A DNA stretch of 64,000 nt from Psettodes erumei (Eukaryota > Chordata > Actinopteri > Pleuronectiformes > Psettodidae): assembly GCA_016785225.1 (NCBI GenBank), contig JAFBJZ010000781.1, positions 3,100,001-3,164,000 on the forward strand, in the 5' to 3' direction. The position numbers and the translations under genes were made by a program. Below, piece after piece: positions 12,595-22,400 of this stretch. The notes beneath the pieces are model-generated. The model did not search any database and had not been told where the DNA came from. It saw nothing but the letters and a program-made list of their open reading frames with translations. The stretch's first letter is position 1, and each line of letters opens with the position of its first letter.

Positions 12595-15546
12595 ATGGCC
12601 TGTTGACTTCTGGCTGCCCTTCCTTATATCTTGTCTGAACACATCCGTTCTGTGCGGCCACGTCGATCGGTCAGCGAAGAGCAGCTTCAGATACCGAGAA
12701 TGGCCGGAGCACTAAAATCGCTGGAGTGCAGCAAACTCAATGGCGCTCAGCAAAGTATTTACTGCCTTGTGTTTTACAGTGGTTTCTATCTTCTTTGGAG
12801 CCAATACTTCTCTGGGCCTCTGCCTACCTGTATTTACTGCAAGGTCTGTGTGCAGCACGTGCTCGCTTTTTAAAGCTCAAATGGATAAAACGTGACAGTA
12901 GTAACATGAACTGCGCTGCTCGTAGTAATGACCCCACTGAGAACTATCACCTGATGTGCTTTTCCTCAGTGTTTCAGCACCTCTCTGTTCGCTGTTTTGG
13001 TGGCCCTCACCCTTTACCACTTTGGTTCAGTCCCACCTTTCGCATCCACCTAATTTCCAGAAGGACTGAGTAACCGTTTTCAGTGAAAACGCTCTACTAA
13101 ATCAACTGAGGCAATTTTCTCTTATTTGCATTGAAAAGGCCACTGCTAATAATTTGTTTTTCGGTCAAGGTAGCAGATACGGTAAGCTGGTCAGCTCTCA
13201 CGTTGAGGGGCAGATCTACATACCTCAGGGTGGCGAGAAGAGTGACCTAGCGAGTCTGCTGGAAGCGCTCTCTGTGCATCCGTTTTTTTCAAATGAAACA
13301 CCTTTAAACCTTGTGATGATTTTCATTTTTCACGTTTCCTCAGTATCTAAAGCTTAAACTGTAAATTGCATGTATTTTGTAGCTTTTATTTTACCCCTTT
13401 ACATGATATGTTTATGTGATGATGTGTGACTTCATAAGGCATCTGCAGGCTTACGAAATCTTCTCGTACTTGTACAGTGACAAGCTCTCAAAGATAAAAA
13501 CGTGACAGAAGTCATGTTTTGACTGCAAAGAAGGATGGCTTTATTTCATTTGTACTTTCATATATTATTATGAGGAACAGAACTGCTGTAAGATTCGTAC
13601 GCAACGTGTTACGGGGTAGTGACTGCGGAAGCATCTACTTTATGTTTCTTTTGAACACAGATCTGATGAACACATGGCTGCAGACATTTCTGGCTGCCTT
13701 GCAGCAGCGCTAGATGCACGGAGTCTTATCGAGCCTGCGCCCTCCCACTGAATATGTTCAAGTGGCTCCTGTAGAAACACTGAGTGGGTTGACTAAGATA
13801 CAGCTGGCAGTGACCCAAGTTAATATGGTTAAAACACTGGAGTGCCAGTGTCTGCAGTCACAGAGGGACGCGTGGTGCTGAATGCATAAAACAGCCCAGA
13901 AGGCCTCGGAGAATCTTATGGAGGAGCACAGGGGCAGTGATACTGTAGCTGCTGTACAGGCAGCTGTTCTGAGGCCTGCGTGGTGGCTGAGGTAACAGTG
14001 ATTTCCCCACAGTCTGCCTGTTTCTGCAGACCTTGAGTCAAATCAGCACCTTTTGTAATGGGGCTCATGTGCCGCAGGAATCCTAATTAAAAAGCGCGTA
14101 CAAAGCCAGTTATTTGAAATGTACTTGTAATGCAGAGCTGAGAAACACACGGGCTGCAGGGCTGGAGAGAAAGCATGCGGCTTACCGTCACTGAAACCAC
14201 AACGGGGTGATGACAGGAAATGCAGTGTATCATCACAACAGTGTTGTATGGTCACTGGGGTTGTTTGTGATTCTGTATCAATTACCAGCAGTGACAGTGT
14301 TTGTGTGTGTGTCATCATGGCAAAATGTGGTGCTGAAGACACCCGCTGTCACCTCCATAGAATCTCCACTAAAGATACAGTCATGAACCTCTACAGGTGT
14401 GTAGTTGAGATCAAATTGAAGGCCGAGTTTGCTGTGCCTTTTTTCAGGAAGTCAACATGTTGACACACGTGTCACCCTCTAGTCTTGACATTTAAACACA
14501 GTTTGGATCTGACTTTGTGGACCTTATGGACCATTGTTTGTGTCTCGATGCAAAGGTAGCCTGCGCCGTGTGTGCAACTGCATAATCAAGTCTACCTGAT
14601 TTATTGAGTCATAACTGAAATGCAGTCGGAGATAAGGAGCAGGAGGGAGGTCATGGTATTTTGGGTTGTGAGGAGGATGCGATTTCAACTGGTTGTAGTT
14701 TTTACTCCTGTCCTATGGTCTTTGTCCTTAAAGATCTTCTTCTCTTGGCTGTTGTGTTGCATTTTACACAGATCAGTGAACTGTGGCTGCAACATGCAGT
14801 GGATTATTTTCTTGACAAAAGTTTATCCTCTGCACTGAAGGTTGCTGTAATTGAAATATAAATGAATGTCTCCTCTTTCCCAGTAGGTTTGATTAAAACA
14901 GCTTATATATCTGGAGCAAGGATTAGGGATTGTTTTTTCGCTCACATTTGCTGGAGTTGAAACTCTGGCCAAGCATGTGATTCGTGAAACGATGGATTTT
15001 CACCTCAGGTTGGCCATGCACGTATGCAGGGGTTAGTTACATAACATGCCAACCAAAGTCCAGGCGACAATATCTACGCAACGTGGACGCAAAGGCGCCG
15101 GACCTTTAAATTGCCAGAGGTGAGGTGGAAGCTGTTAACCAGATCGCGCAAATCTGTTTACACATCTTCGCCCTCGGTTTTTACAGTTGGCCAGCTGACG
15201 CGCGGAGACGGGCTGCTCCGCCGAGTGGAAGTAGCCCGTTCGCCGCTGTTTATTTTATCCCGCGAGCCCGATACGGCTCCTGCATATTCATGATTATGCC
15301 TCCGCACGTCAGGACGCAGCGGCGGCTCTTCCTCCCTCACACGGAGAGCCGAGAGGCTGGGAGGAGAGACAGCATGCCAGAGCCCGGCCGCGTCTCCCGC
15401 ACCGCCACCGAGCCTCGGCGTCGTTTGACAGCATCCGGGGGCGAAGCTGCTCTCAAGTCGTCCTGCTCCGCGCCGCCGAGGAGGCGAGCGACAATGGACT
15501 GACTTGGGGGAGAAAAAAAAACAACACAGAGCGAGAGACACGGAGG

Positions 15547-15581
15547 AAGAGAGGAAGAGAGAGAGAGAGAGAGAGAGAGAG

Positions 15582-15617
<36 letters not shown>
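15547..15617 (+). repeat. GA (purine-only) tract in the leader or promoter
   Basis: About 70 bases almost wholly of GA dinucleotides, broken once by a C near 15582 and ending in a G run. Such mirror-symmetric polypurine tracts can form triplex DNA and bind GAGA-type factors. It lies about 0.65 kb before the galnt9 start codon. Confidence 0.9.
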
Positions 15618-15618
<1 letters not shown>

Positions 15619-15700
15619 AAGACGCCGCCTTGTTTTTGAAGCATGCACATATTTTGTGGACATAAGATCCTCGGGTTCACATTTGCCTTCGGGAGAGGAG

Positions 15701-15796
15701 ATGCCACAGCGGAGCGGCAGTAGCGTGAGGATGCCTCGACGCCAGCGGCTATTGCAGCGCATCTCCTGGAAGATGGACGAGACGTATCGGGGCTAA
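15701..15796 (+). CDS. Upstream ORF, 31 codons, in galnt9 leader
   Basis: ATG at 15701 opens a 31-codon frame ending in TAA at 15794-15796, with further in-frame ATGs at 15731 and 15773. The predicted peptide is rich in Arg and Gln and resembles no family I know. Whether it is in the mRNA depends on the unknown start site. If it is, it would reduce ribosome flow to the main ORF. I treat it as a possible regulatory uORF, not a protein of known function. Confidence 0.3.
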   Translation: MPQRSGSSVRMPRRQRLLQRISWKMDETYRG

Positions 15797-15830
15797 AGGA
15801 ACCGGCGACTTATCACGTTGCGGAGGAGAG

Positions 15831-15890
15831 ATGTTTTGCAACTGGCCGTTCAAGAGGAGGAATGCCTTCGTTGTCGTTTCTCGCTCGTAA
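15831..15890 (+). CDS. Upstream ORF, 19 codons, in galnt9 leader
   Basis: ATG at 15831 has G at -3 (GAGATG context) and runs 19 codons to TAA at 15888-15890. The encoded peptide (MFCNWPFKRRNAFVVVSRS) is unfamiliar. Its start context is better than that of the main ORF, so initiation here is plausible if the region is transcribed. Confidence 0.3.
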   Translation: MFCNWPFKRRNAFVVVSRS

Positions 15891-16031
15891 CATGTAGCTC
15901 GGAGGACGGCCGGAGCGTGCGCAGCTGTTCCGTCGGTTCCCTCCGCGGCTGGTGAAGCCCACTGAAGCCTCGGGCACAAGCCGGAGCCGCCGGCAACCTC
16001 TCCCACCTTGAACTTTCGCGTGACGGCGGCG

Positions 16032-16064
16032 ATGCCCCGCGACGGAGCGAGCGCAGCCTCCTGA
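16032..16064 (+). CDS. Upstream ORF, 10 codons, stop overlapping the RE1 site
   Basis: ATG at 16032 encodes MPRDGASAAS and stops at TGA 16062-16064, the first three bases of the RE1-like motif. It is too short for function to be judged by similarity. Confidence 0.25.
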   Translation: MPRDGASAAS

Positions 16065-16082
16065 GCTGTCCGTGGTGCTGAA
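16062..16082 (-). promoter_or_regulatory. RE1/NRSE (REST/NRSF) binding site
   Basis: On the + strand the 21-bp site ends in GCTGTCCGTGGTGCTGAA, identical over 18 consecutive bases to the reverse complement of the classical RE1 consensus. Only the first and third bases of the 21-mer differ (19 of 21 match). On the minus strand it reads as left half TTCAGCACC, then ACGGACAGC, with standard spacing. It sits 167 bp before the galnt9 start codon, inside the CpG-rich leader. REST silences neuronal genes outside neurons, and mammalian GALNT9 is brain-restricted, so control by REST is the natural inference. Confidence 0.8.
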
Positions 16083-16199
16083 CGGACCGGTTTGGGGTCT
16101 CCAGGAGTTGACCTTCTCTACGTTGAGCAGGAGTTAAAAAAACAACAAAAAAACAGCCTTCCGCAACGCACAGCAAGGTGACAGAGCAGGCCACCGCAC

Positions 16200-16220
16200 A
16201 TGGACAGCTGCTGGGCTTGA
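16200..16220 (+). CDS. Upstream ORF, 6 codons, just before galnt9 start
   Basis: ATG at 16200 encodes MDSCWA and stops at TGA 16218-16220, 28 nt before the main ATG. This spacing is short for efficient reinitiation, so the uORF could dampen translation of galnt9. It is the uORF most likely to be in the mRNA because it is nearest the start codon. Confidence 0.4.
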   Translation: MDSCWA

Positions 16221-16248
16221 CTGAGTCAGCCAGACAATATTCTCTTTC

Positions 16249-16489
16249 ATGGCTGTGGCACGGAAAATCAAAACTTTGCTGACTGTCAACATTTTGGTGT
16301 TTGTGGGGATTATCCTGTTCTCGGTGTACTGCAGGATCCAGGACCGATCCGAGGAGCTCATCCAGATAGGGCGTATATCTGACCAGAGGCTGCGAGCCAG
16401 GAATGGCAAAGTTTCCAACTTGGTGGACAGGCAGTCTATTCTTCAGAGGCTGGAGAGGCTGGAGGATGTGGTCTACAATCAATTAAACG
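16249..16489 (+). CDS. galnt9: galnt9 exon 1: cytosolic tail, TM anchor and stem
   Basis: First coding exon of polypeptide N-acetylgalactosaminyltransferase 9, a Golgi type II membrane enzyme family (GT27) that moves GalNAc from UDP-GalNAc onto Ser/Thr of proteins. It encodes residues 1-80 plus one base. The N-terminus MAVARKIKTLLTVNILVFVG closely matches what I recall of vertebrate GALNT9 and differs from GALNT17. Residues 2-8 are a short basic cytosolic tail, about 9-27 are the membrane anchor, and the rest is stem with a leucine-rich heptad-like stretch near 64-78 ending VVYNQLNG. The ATG is chosen by this match and by an in-frame TGA 24 nt upstream. Its context (T at -3, G at +4) is only fair. 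The donor is GTACGG, phase 1. Several uORFs precede it. Confidence 0.95.
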
Positions 16490-19400
16490 GTACGGTTTGA
16501 AACTCTTTATAGCGTGAACACTGGGAAGATGTCTGTTATTTGGCGTTAAAGAAGTCGTCATCACCGTGAAGCAAAAGTGACTACAACAAAAAAACACCTC
16601 AGAGATAATTTTTTTTTTAAAAAGGCAGCCCTCTCTTAATGAAAAATAGTCTACTTTGTGATGGGATGCAAAAGTCAATAAGGTGCATAAGATTCAGTCA
16701 GACCTGAGACCTGAAGCATGACTCATGCATATTTTGTTTTCTTTCAACCTGTGTTTGTTTGTTTGTCTGTCTGAAAAACGTTTTTTGAGCACTAACCCTG
16801 CTTGTTAAGGAGTTAATGAAGCAGGGTGTCATGTTGCAGTGCAGTACTGGGTATACAGTATGTGGTAGCATTTCTTTGACAGACTTTACTGTTACTTTAA
16901 CAGCCCATCAGACTGTGGCACCCTTAACCTATAATTGACTTGTTGTAAACTTCCCATAAACTTATGCTTTGAGTATTGATCGAGGGTTGCTCTGTATAAA
17001 GCCACAGTGGGAACAAGTCTCTATCTCAGCTCCCGTCATTTCACTGAAGGCACCACTGGTGAAACATATCAGACTTAACAAGCCGTCTGAGTTCTGAAGG
17101 AGAGTCTAATGTAATGGCTCCATAACAGAATGACAGACTTGTATTTCATTACAGGGCCATTAGTCTGTGGGGCAGTTTTTTTTTTTTTACATTCTCCTCA
17201 GCCGAGCAGCAATCTTTAAAATCAAGTTACATTCAGTACGACTCTCTTACTCAAAGCACAACTGCTGTTAAAGATGCAGTCTGATATTTCTTATGTTATT
17301 TCTATTCATTTATTCACAGGGAGGTTTGAAAACACCAAAGCGGTTGCAGCACATGAGATATTCCATGTTTATCATTAGGAATATGAAGACATTCATTCCA
17401 ACAGCATTTTGCAACTTCAGTGATGTAAACAAACCTTTTACAAAATCACATCTGCTCCCATGCATTAAATTATATTCCCTGTTTACATATAGATATATAA
17501 AGTTAGTTTGATGAGGTCAGTGGGTTTGAAGGAGGCGGGGAATCAGGGTTGCACGTACAATGGGATATTGAGGCTGAGCAACATTTTCTCATATGATCGT
17601 GGCAGCTTTGGTCCTTAAAGGCAGCGTCAGCCATCCCGTATGACTACACCACAGAAATGCTTCACCACACTACAGCACACACAGATTGCAACACACCTCA
17701 CCACTTGCATTTCAAATCTAAAAACCCACGCCCTCGCACCCATCGACAAACGCTAAAACATCTTGTTCTCAAGCCAGATAATGAGAAATCAGCATTGTTG
17801 TTCCATTATATATCATTGTGAGATGTTGCTGCTTAGCCAAGTGTTGCTGATTGATTTCTAATCCATCAGTAAAGTTTGTTTCTATTTACTGACTTAACTC
17901 TTCTCTCTCAGACATTGTGATTTTATCATGTGCTTGGCCACTGTAGCTCAGGATGAAGGGGGACTGGGGTGGATGGGCAGCCGTGTTGCTGTATTGTATG
18001 CAAGGTCACAGATAACTTAATACTCCTTTGACTACAGTTCACTCCCCCTGGGAAGCTGTTGAAGTTTGGAGTACAACAACACGCAAGCTGAAGATACAAA
18101 ATCTCCTTCTAAGTTCCTGAACTGTTAGAAAGACTCAGGAAAAAGTGGCTCGACAGTCCAATTGACTTTTTCCCCAACAGTCGATAGTTAAGGACGTTTC
18201 ACAGCTTCCTGGCCCCCAAAACTGTGCGACTGTGGATTTTGTTTCCTGCATGATCCTTTCATTATGCCCGAGCTTCAGCAGCTATTTGAGGGTCAGTCTG
18301 TCACTTTGAGTTATGCTTGGCATCTGGCATCCAGCCAGCAGGCATTTCCTCTCAAAAAGTACAATGCATCCTTTCAGTCGCTTAGCTTTATGTGGAGACA
18401 ATGCAGCTGAGTCAGTCAAACCCAGACAGTGTTGCTGCTGTGGGGCCGAACGCACCGTGTCTGCAACAACCTCAAGGGAGCGAAATATATCATTGTTACT
18501 TACTTAACAATTATTCGTGAGATTAAAAAGTGAGGTCGTCCCAGCTGAAAATGTGTGACTTGCATCAGTTTTCATGCAAATTCTGAACCATGAAGTTTTT
18601 TCCCCCTCAGTATGGTCTGGGAGGCACACACCTCTTTTGAGGTTAGACTACCTTATCAAAAAAAGTCAGAGCTTGTCGTGTCATTTGTTGTTTGTTCGCA
18701 AACAAAATATTAGCTTCATAAATTATTGTCAACACTGATGCAGCACGATTGAGGGCCAAGTAGCTGGGAAGCAATTTGCCGGTCTGTCTCAAGTGGAGAG
18801 AGAAACAGCTGATTAGGGGCTGAAGAGAGGCACAAGCTAAACGCAAAGCTGGCACAGTGTCATGCCTTCCAGTTAACATGGGGGTGCAGGACAATAGAAG
18901 CCTATGAAGCTGTTCAGGAAGTTATTATCATGAAGATGTTACATTCAGAGTTCAGTGCTTATGACAGGGAATTTGAATTTACAATTCACAAACAATAACC
19001 ACAGGCACAAATGCTTTCCTGTGCAATTTAAGTTGGAAACATAAAAAGGAATCAAATGCCGTTACGTAATTTTTCTTTGACAGAGGCAATTAGTATCCAG
19101 GAGAGCACAGAGGCTGGGAACGTTCGCTGGCTGTCACAGTCCCTCCATGATTTGTCTTGAGCTCTTTAATGGCATACTTAATCATATCCTCATATCCGAG
19201 GTCGTTGCCCCCTTTTCTAAATAGCGAACAGGCCACAAATTGTATTCTGTGGCCACTGGGAATAACTGTGGTGAGATGAGGACTCAGTGCGCCAATAACT
19301 ATTACCATGTCCGGCAGTGATATGGAGTAATTGCACATTCCCTCTGTTGTTTATTGCTTACCAATGGCATGCCATGGGAGTTAAAGCAACGTCCAATTAG

Positions 19401-22400
19401 ATCTGAAGGACATAAACAAGTGGGAGAATTCCTTTTTTACGGTCGTCTGATGGATGGTCACTGGGCTGCCAATAAGAAAGCCACGCTCAGGCTTTATCAG
19501 CGGCCTATTCTGCTCAGAAATGAGCGTCGTGAGACTTATCAGCAGCACTGCCGTGCTGCGGATGCCACCGTCTTTGGGTAATCAGATGAGGGGTTTTTAA
19601 GCTTGTTAACAAGCTTATGAAGCAGCGTTTTGACCTTAAGTACTGCATTAGAGCTGGCAAATACCTCCTCGCCTGCACTTACCTGCTCAAGCCTTGGGAG
19701 TCTGATGGGCCTAAATGAACAGCATACGCAAACAAGATTAGCTGCCTTTATTTAGGGGGGAAAGAAATGCATACCTTTTTAAGATGGGAGTTTTGACTGA
19801 TAAGGATTCTGTTTGGCGACACTGATAGGTTAATTTTGAACTGAGCTTTAGATATCCAAAATAATGCATTCATATTCAATTAGTGCTGAGAAAACACGAT
19901 TATAGAATTAATTCGCTGTTTGCTAAATCCTGACACCCTCTGTTACTGTTACTGTGAGTCTTTCAGGCTTTCTCTTTATGCACGGTACAGTAATAACAGT
20001 GGCAGATTTACCGCTCAGAAATTATGAGTCATTATTGAAACAGTGGTTCCCTGATTTCAGACAGGTAGACAAGAGCTGGCTTATTACTTGTGGCTGATAT
20101 CCCTCGATTTTTGCCAGCGGAAATGACAACTGTCCCAGCAGCAGATTTTATCAGCAGAAATGCTCAGAAAAAAAACAAAACAACAGATGTTGCCATTAGT
20201 GAGCAAATGCGCTGCCATCTCGTTCACCCTGACCACCGCTAGATGTGTCATTGTTTCGAGATCGGCACCGCTCACGGCCACGCCGAGGCTCTCGTCATCA
20301 GCCATGCGTGTCACTCCCGGCCTTCTCCTTGCGTGTAGATGCTGATGGGACGGCAGCCTCACGGGCCCAGCTGCAGCACCAGATATGCTTCTTATCTGTA
20401 ATGCCCAATTATGGCAAAGAAACCAACTCTGTTTATACGCTAAGCCTGTTGGGGCACAGACTTGATGAGAAATGTCACACCCTCTCTCTCTCTTCCACAC
20501 TGACACACACGGCTGATGCTTCGACTGTATCTTAATGATACACATCGCGGCGAGCTTATATGTTGTTGTGCTGTGTGTGATTGTGGCAGCGGCTGCAGGG
20601 GCACCACATCACAGCATCATAACATGAAATATATTTCAATAATGATATGTAGATTGGGTTCTGGTTGACGACACGGTTTCAGAAAACAGATAAATATCAA
20701 TTCCGCTCAGCCTCTAGGAATGATGATGATGAATTCAGCGGCTCACCTGACAATCAGCAGTCAGCCACAGACAATAATGGCAGTTTTTAGATGGAGCGCA
20801 CCGTTGGCCTAGAGTCATGCAGTGATTACATTACCATCATTTAATCATGACATCTGATAAGTGAGGGCATATAGGCCAGTTTACCAGGCGGGACAATTAA
20901 TGATGTAAATGGTTTTCATTGTCTGTCTGCAGTTTGGTTGTTTATCTGTATTGTTGCTAAATACACTAAATGTGTAATGTTTACAGCCACTGCTAAGGAT
21001 ATGCACAGATTCAAATACATGATTTAGATATGAACAGGTCATGCACCCCCTACAGATCTAAATGACGTTTTAATTTGTGAATTAATACATGTTTTTCCTC
21101 TGTGAAATTGACCTGTCACCAGATTGACATAACTCATCTTATACTTCATACAAGAAGATACCACAGAGTCAGCAGATTCAGACTTTTCTGCCATAAAAAG
21201 TGATCCAAGTGATGTGCGTCCATGCTTACAGTGCCGACAGGAACTTCTAGGAGCCTCATACAAACGCATCCATTTTCCGAAATGGAAGGGGATGCAAGCA
21301 AATAAATTTGCGTGACTTAGCCTCGCACAGCCGAACCTATCTCCCCAGCGCTGTGTCAGCACTGGGGAATGATGCGTGATTGACACAGCAGAAAAAGAAA
21401 CAAGCTGCAGGAAGGGACTCTGCCTTCAGAGAGAAAAAGTGCAAATGGCCAAATATCTCAGATGTTGTTGGTAGTTTCCGTGGTAGGAATGAAAATAATT
21501 TTTCTTCACAGTCACGTCAATCCAGCCTTTGTCCTGCAGGTCTCCTTCAACTCTTTGCACAACCTACATTTCTTTTAAATTAAGCAACATGGCAATGAGC
21601 AAAAATTTGAAAATGGAATGAAAGGAACTATGGCATGTTATTTGTGAATAGCATATCTTTGTTTTATGTGCTTAATTTAAGTGTGTGCTTTGAATTTGAT
21701 GTTACGTGTGATGTTTTGCATATATAGCTGAACCCATACACGTATGGAGAGTTTAAATAACAATAAAAAACAACTGGATGCAGAAAAGACAGGCAGTAGA
21801 TAATTCCTGACAATCACAGAAATCGAATGCAGATTTTTTGAAAATTTAAGCATGAAATACATTACGTTGCTTTGCTTTGTACCCATAAGAATTGCACAAA
21901 TATTAGAATTAAGATGCTGTTTATTCACTGTTAACAATGTCGACAAATATGGCCTTTGTATGAAAAATTAATGAAGCAAACTCTTAAAAGATGAATGTGC
22001 TGCCTCTGCACTTTGTGCAGTTTGAGTTCACGCTGCCTCATATTTGCTGTGCTCTCGCATGACTTAAATTTTTCAAAAGGAAAACATCCCATTGTTTGGA
22101 GATAAGGGGACCAGGGCACTTTCCAAATCAGAGTTGTTATCCTCCGAACCTGCCTGCTGCTGGTGTGAGCCGTCTCACAGCTCTCAGTATCACACTGACT
22201 TTGTTAAGCTTTTGAAGGCTAAATGGAGAACCTGAGTCATTCACTACAAAGGGGTCATCTTTGAATTTGACACTCTTTTAAAAGCTAAATCAGACACATT
22301 TTGACGGTTGATGTGTAATTTATGTGTGTTATGGGTCATGTCAGAGGATTTTGACAAATGAGTCGTGAGGAACGAGCGACAGACGTGTACTTGGACATGG

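Larger units (their letters stand above)
1..15059. other. Upstream non-coding region of galnt9 (no gene seen)
   Basis: About 15 kb before the CpG-rich promoter. No reading frame here has recognisable protein similarity or plausible exon structure; the longest open frames (for example 4422-5096) read as low-complexity or random protein. It contains microsatellites, a TTAA-flanked MITE (7634-7965), a fish-type interspersed repeat (about 3369-3560) and isolated regulatory-looking motifs, listed separately. The stretches 843-3368, 3561-7629 and 9000-10450 show nothing else I can name. The parts around 10900-12450 are less repetitive and carry several homeodomain-like ATTA cores, so conserved enhancers are possible, but this cannot be shown without comparison to other fish. 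Confidence 0.6.
15060..16248 (+). promoter_or_regulatory. galnt9: CpG-rich promoter and 5' leader of galnt9
   Basis: CpG dinucleotides and GC content rise sharply from about 15060 and stay high to the start codon, unlike the AT-rich flanks. The segment holds a long GA tract (15547-15617), a run of upstream ATGs and short ORFs between 15701 and 16220, and an RE1-like site at 16062-16082. The transcription start cannot be read from sequence. A TTTATTTTA string near 15248 is the nearest TATA-like element, but a CpG-island promoter with dispersed starts is as likely. An in-frame TGA at 16222-16224, 24 nt before the start codon, rules out an N-terminal extension of galnt9 within exon 1. Confidence 0.65.

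Noticed and set aside
15337..15762. Antisense frame rich in Ser-Leu repeats
   Set aside because: It is produced by the GA tract read on the minus strand (SLSLSL), a simple-repeat artefact.
15850..16482. 210-codon antisense frame over the galnt9 leader and exon 1
   Set aside because: It is the GC-rich complement of the real exon and leader; no recognisable protein and no independent support.
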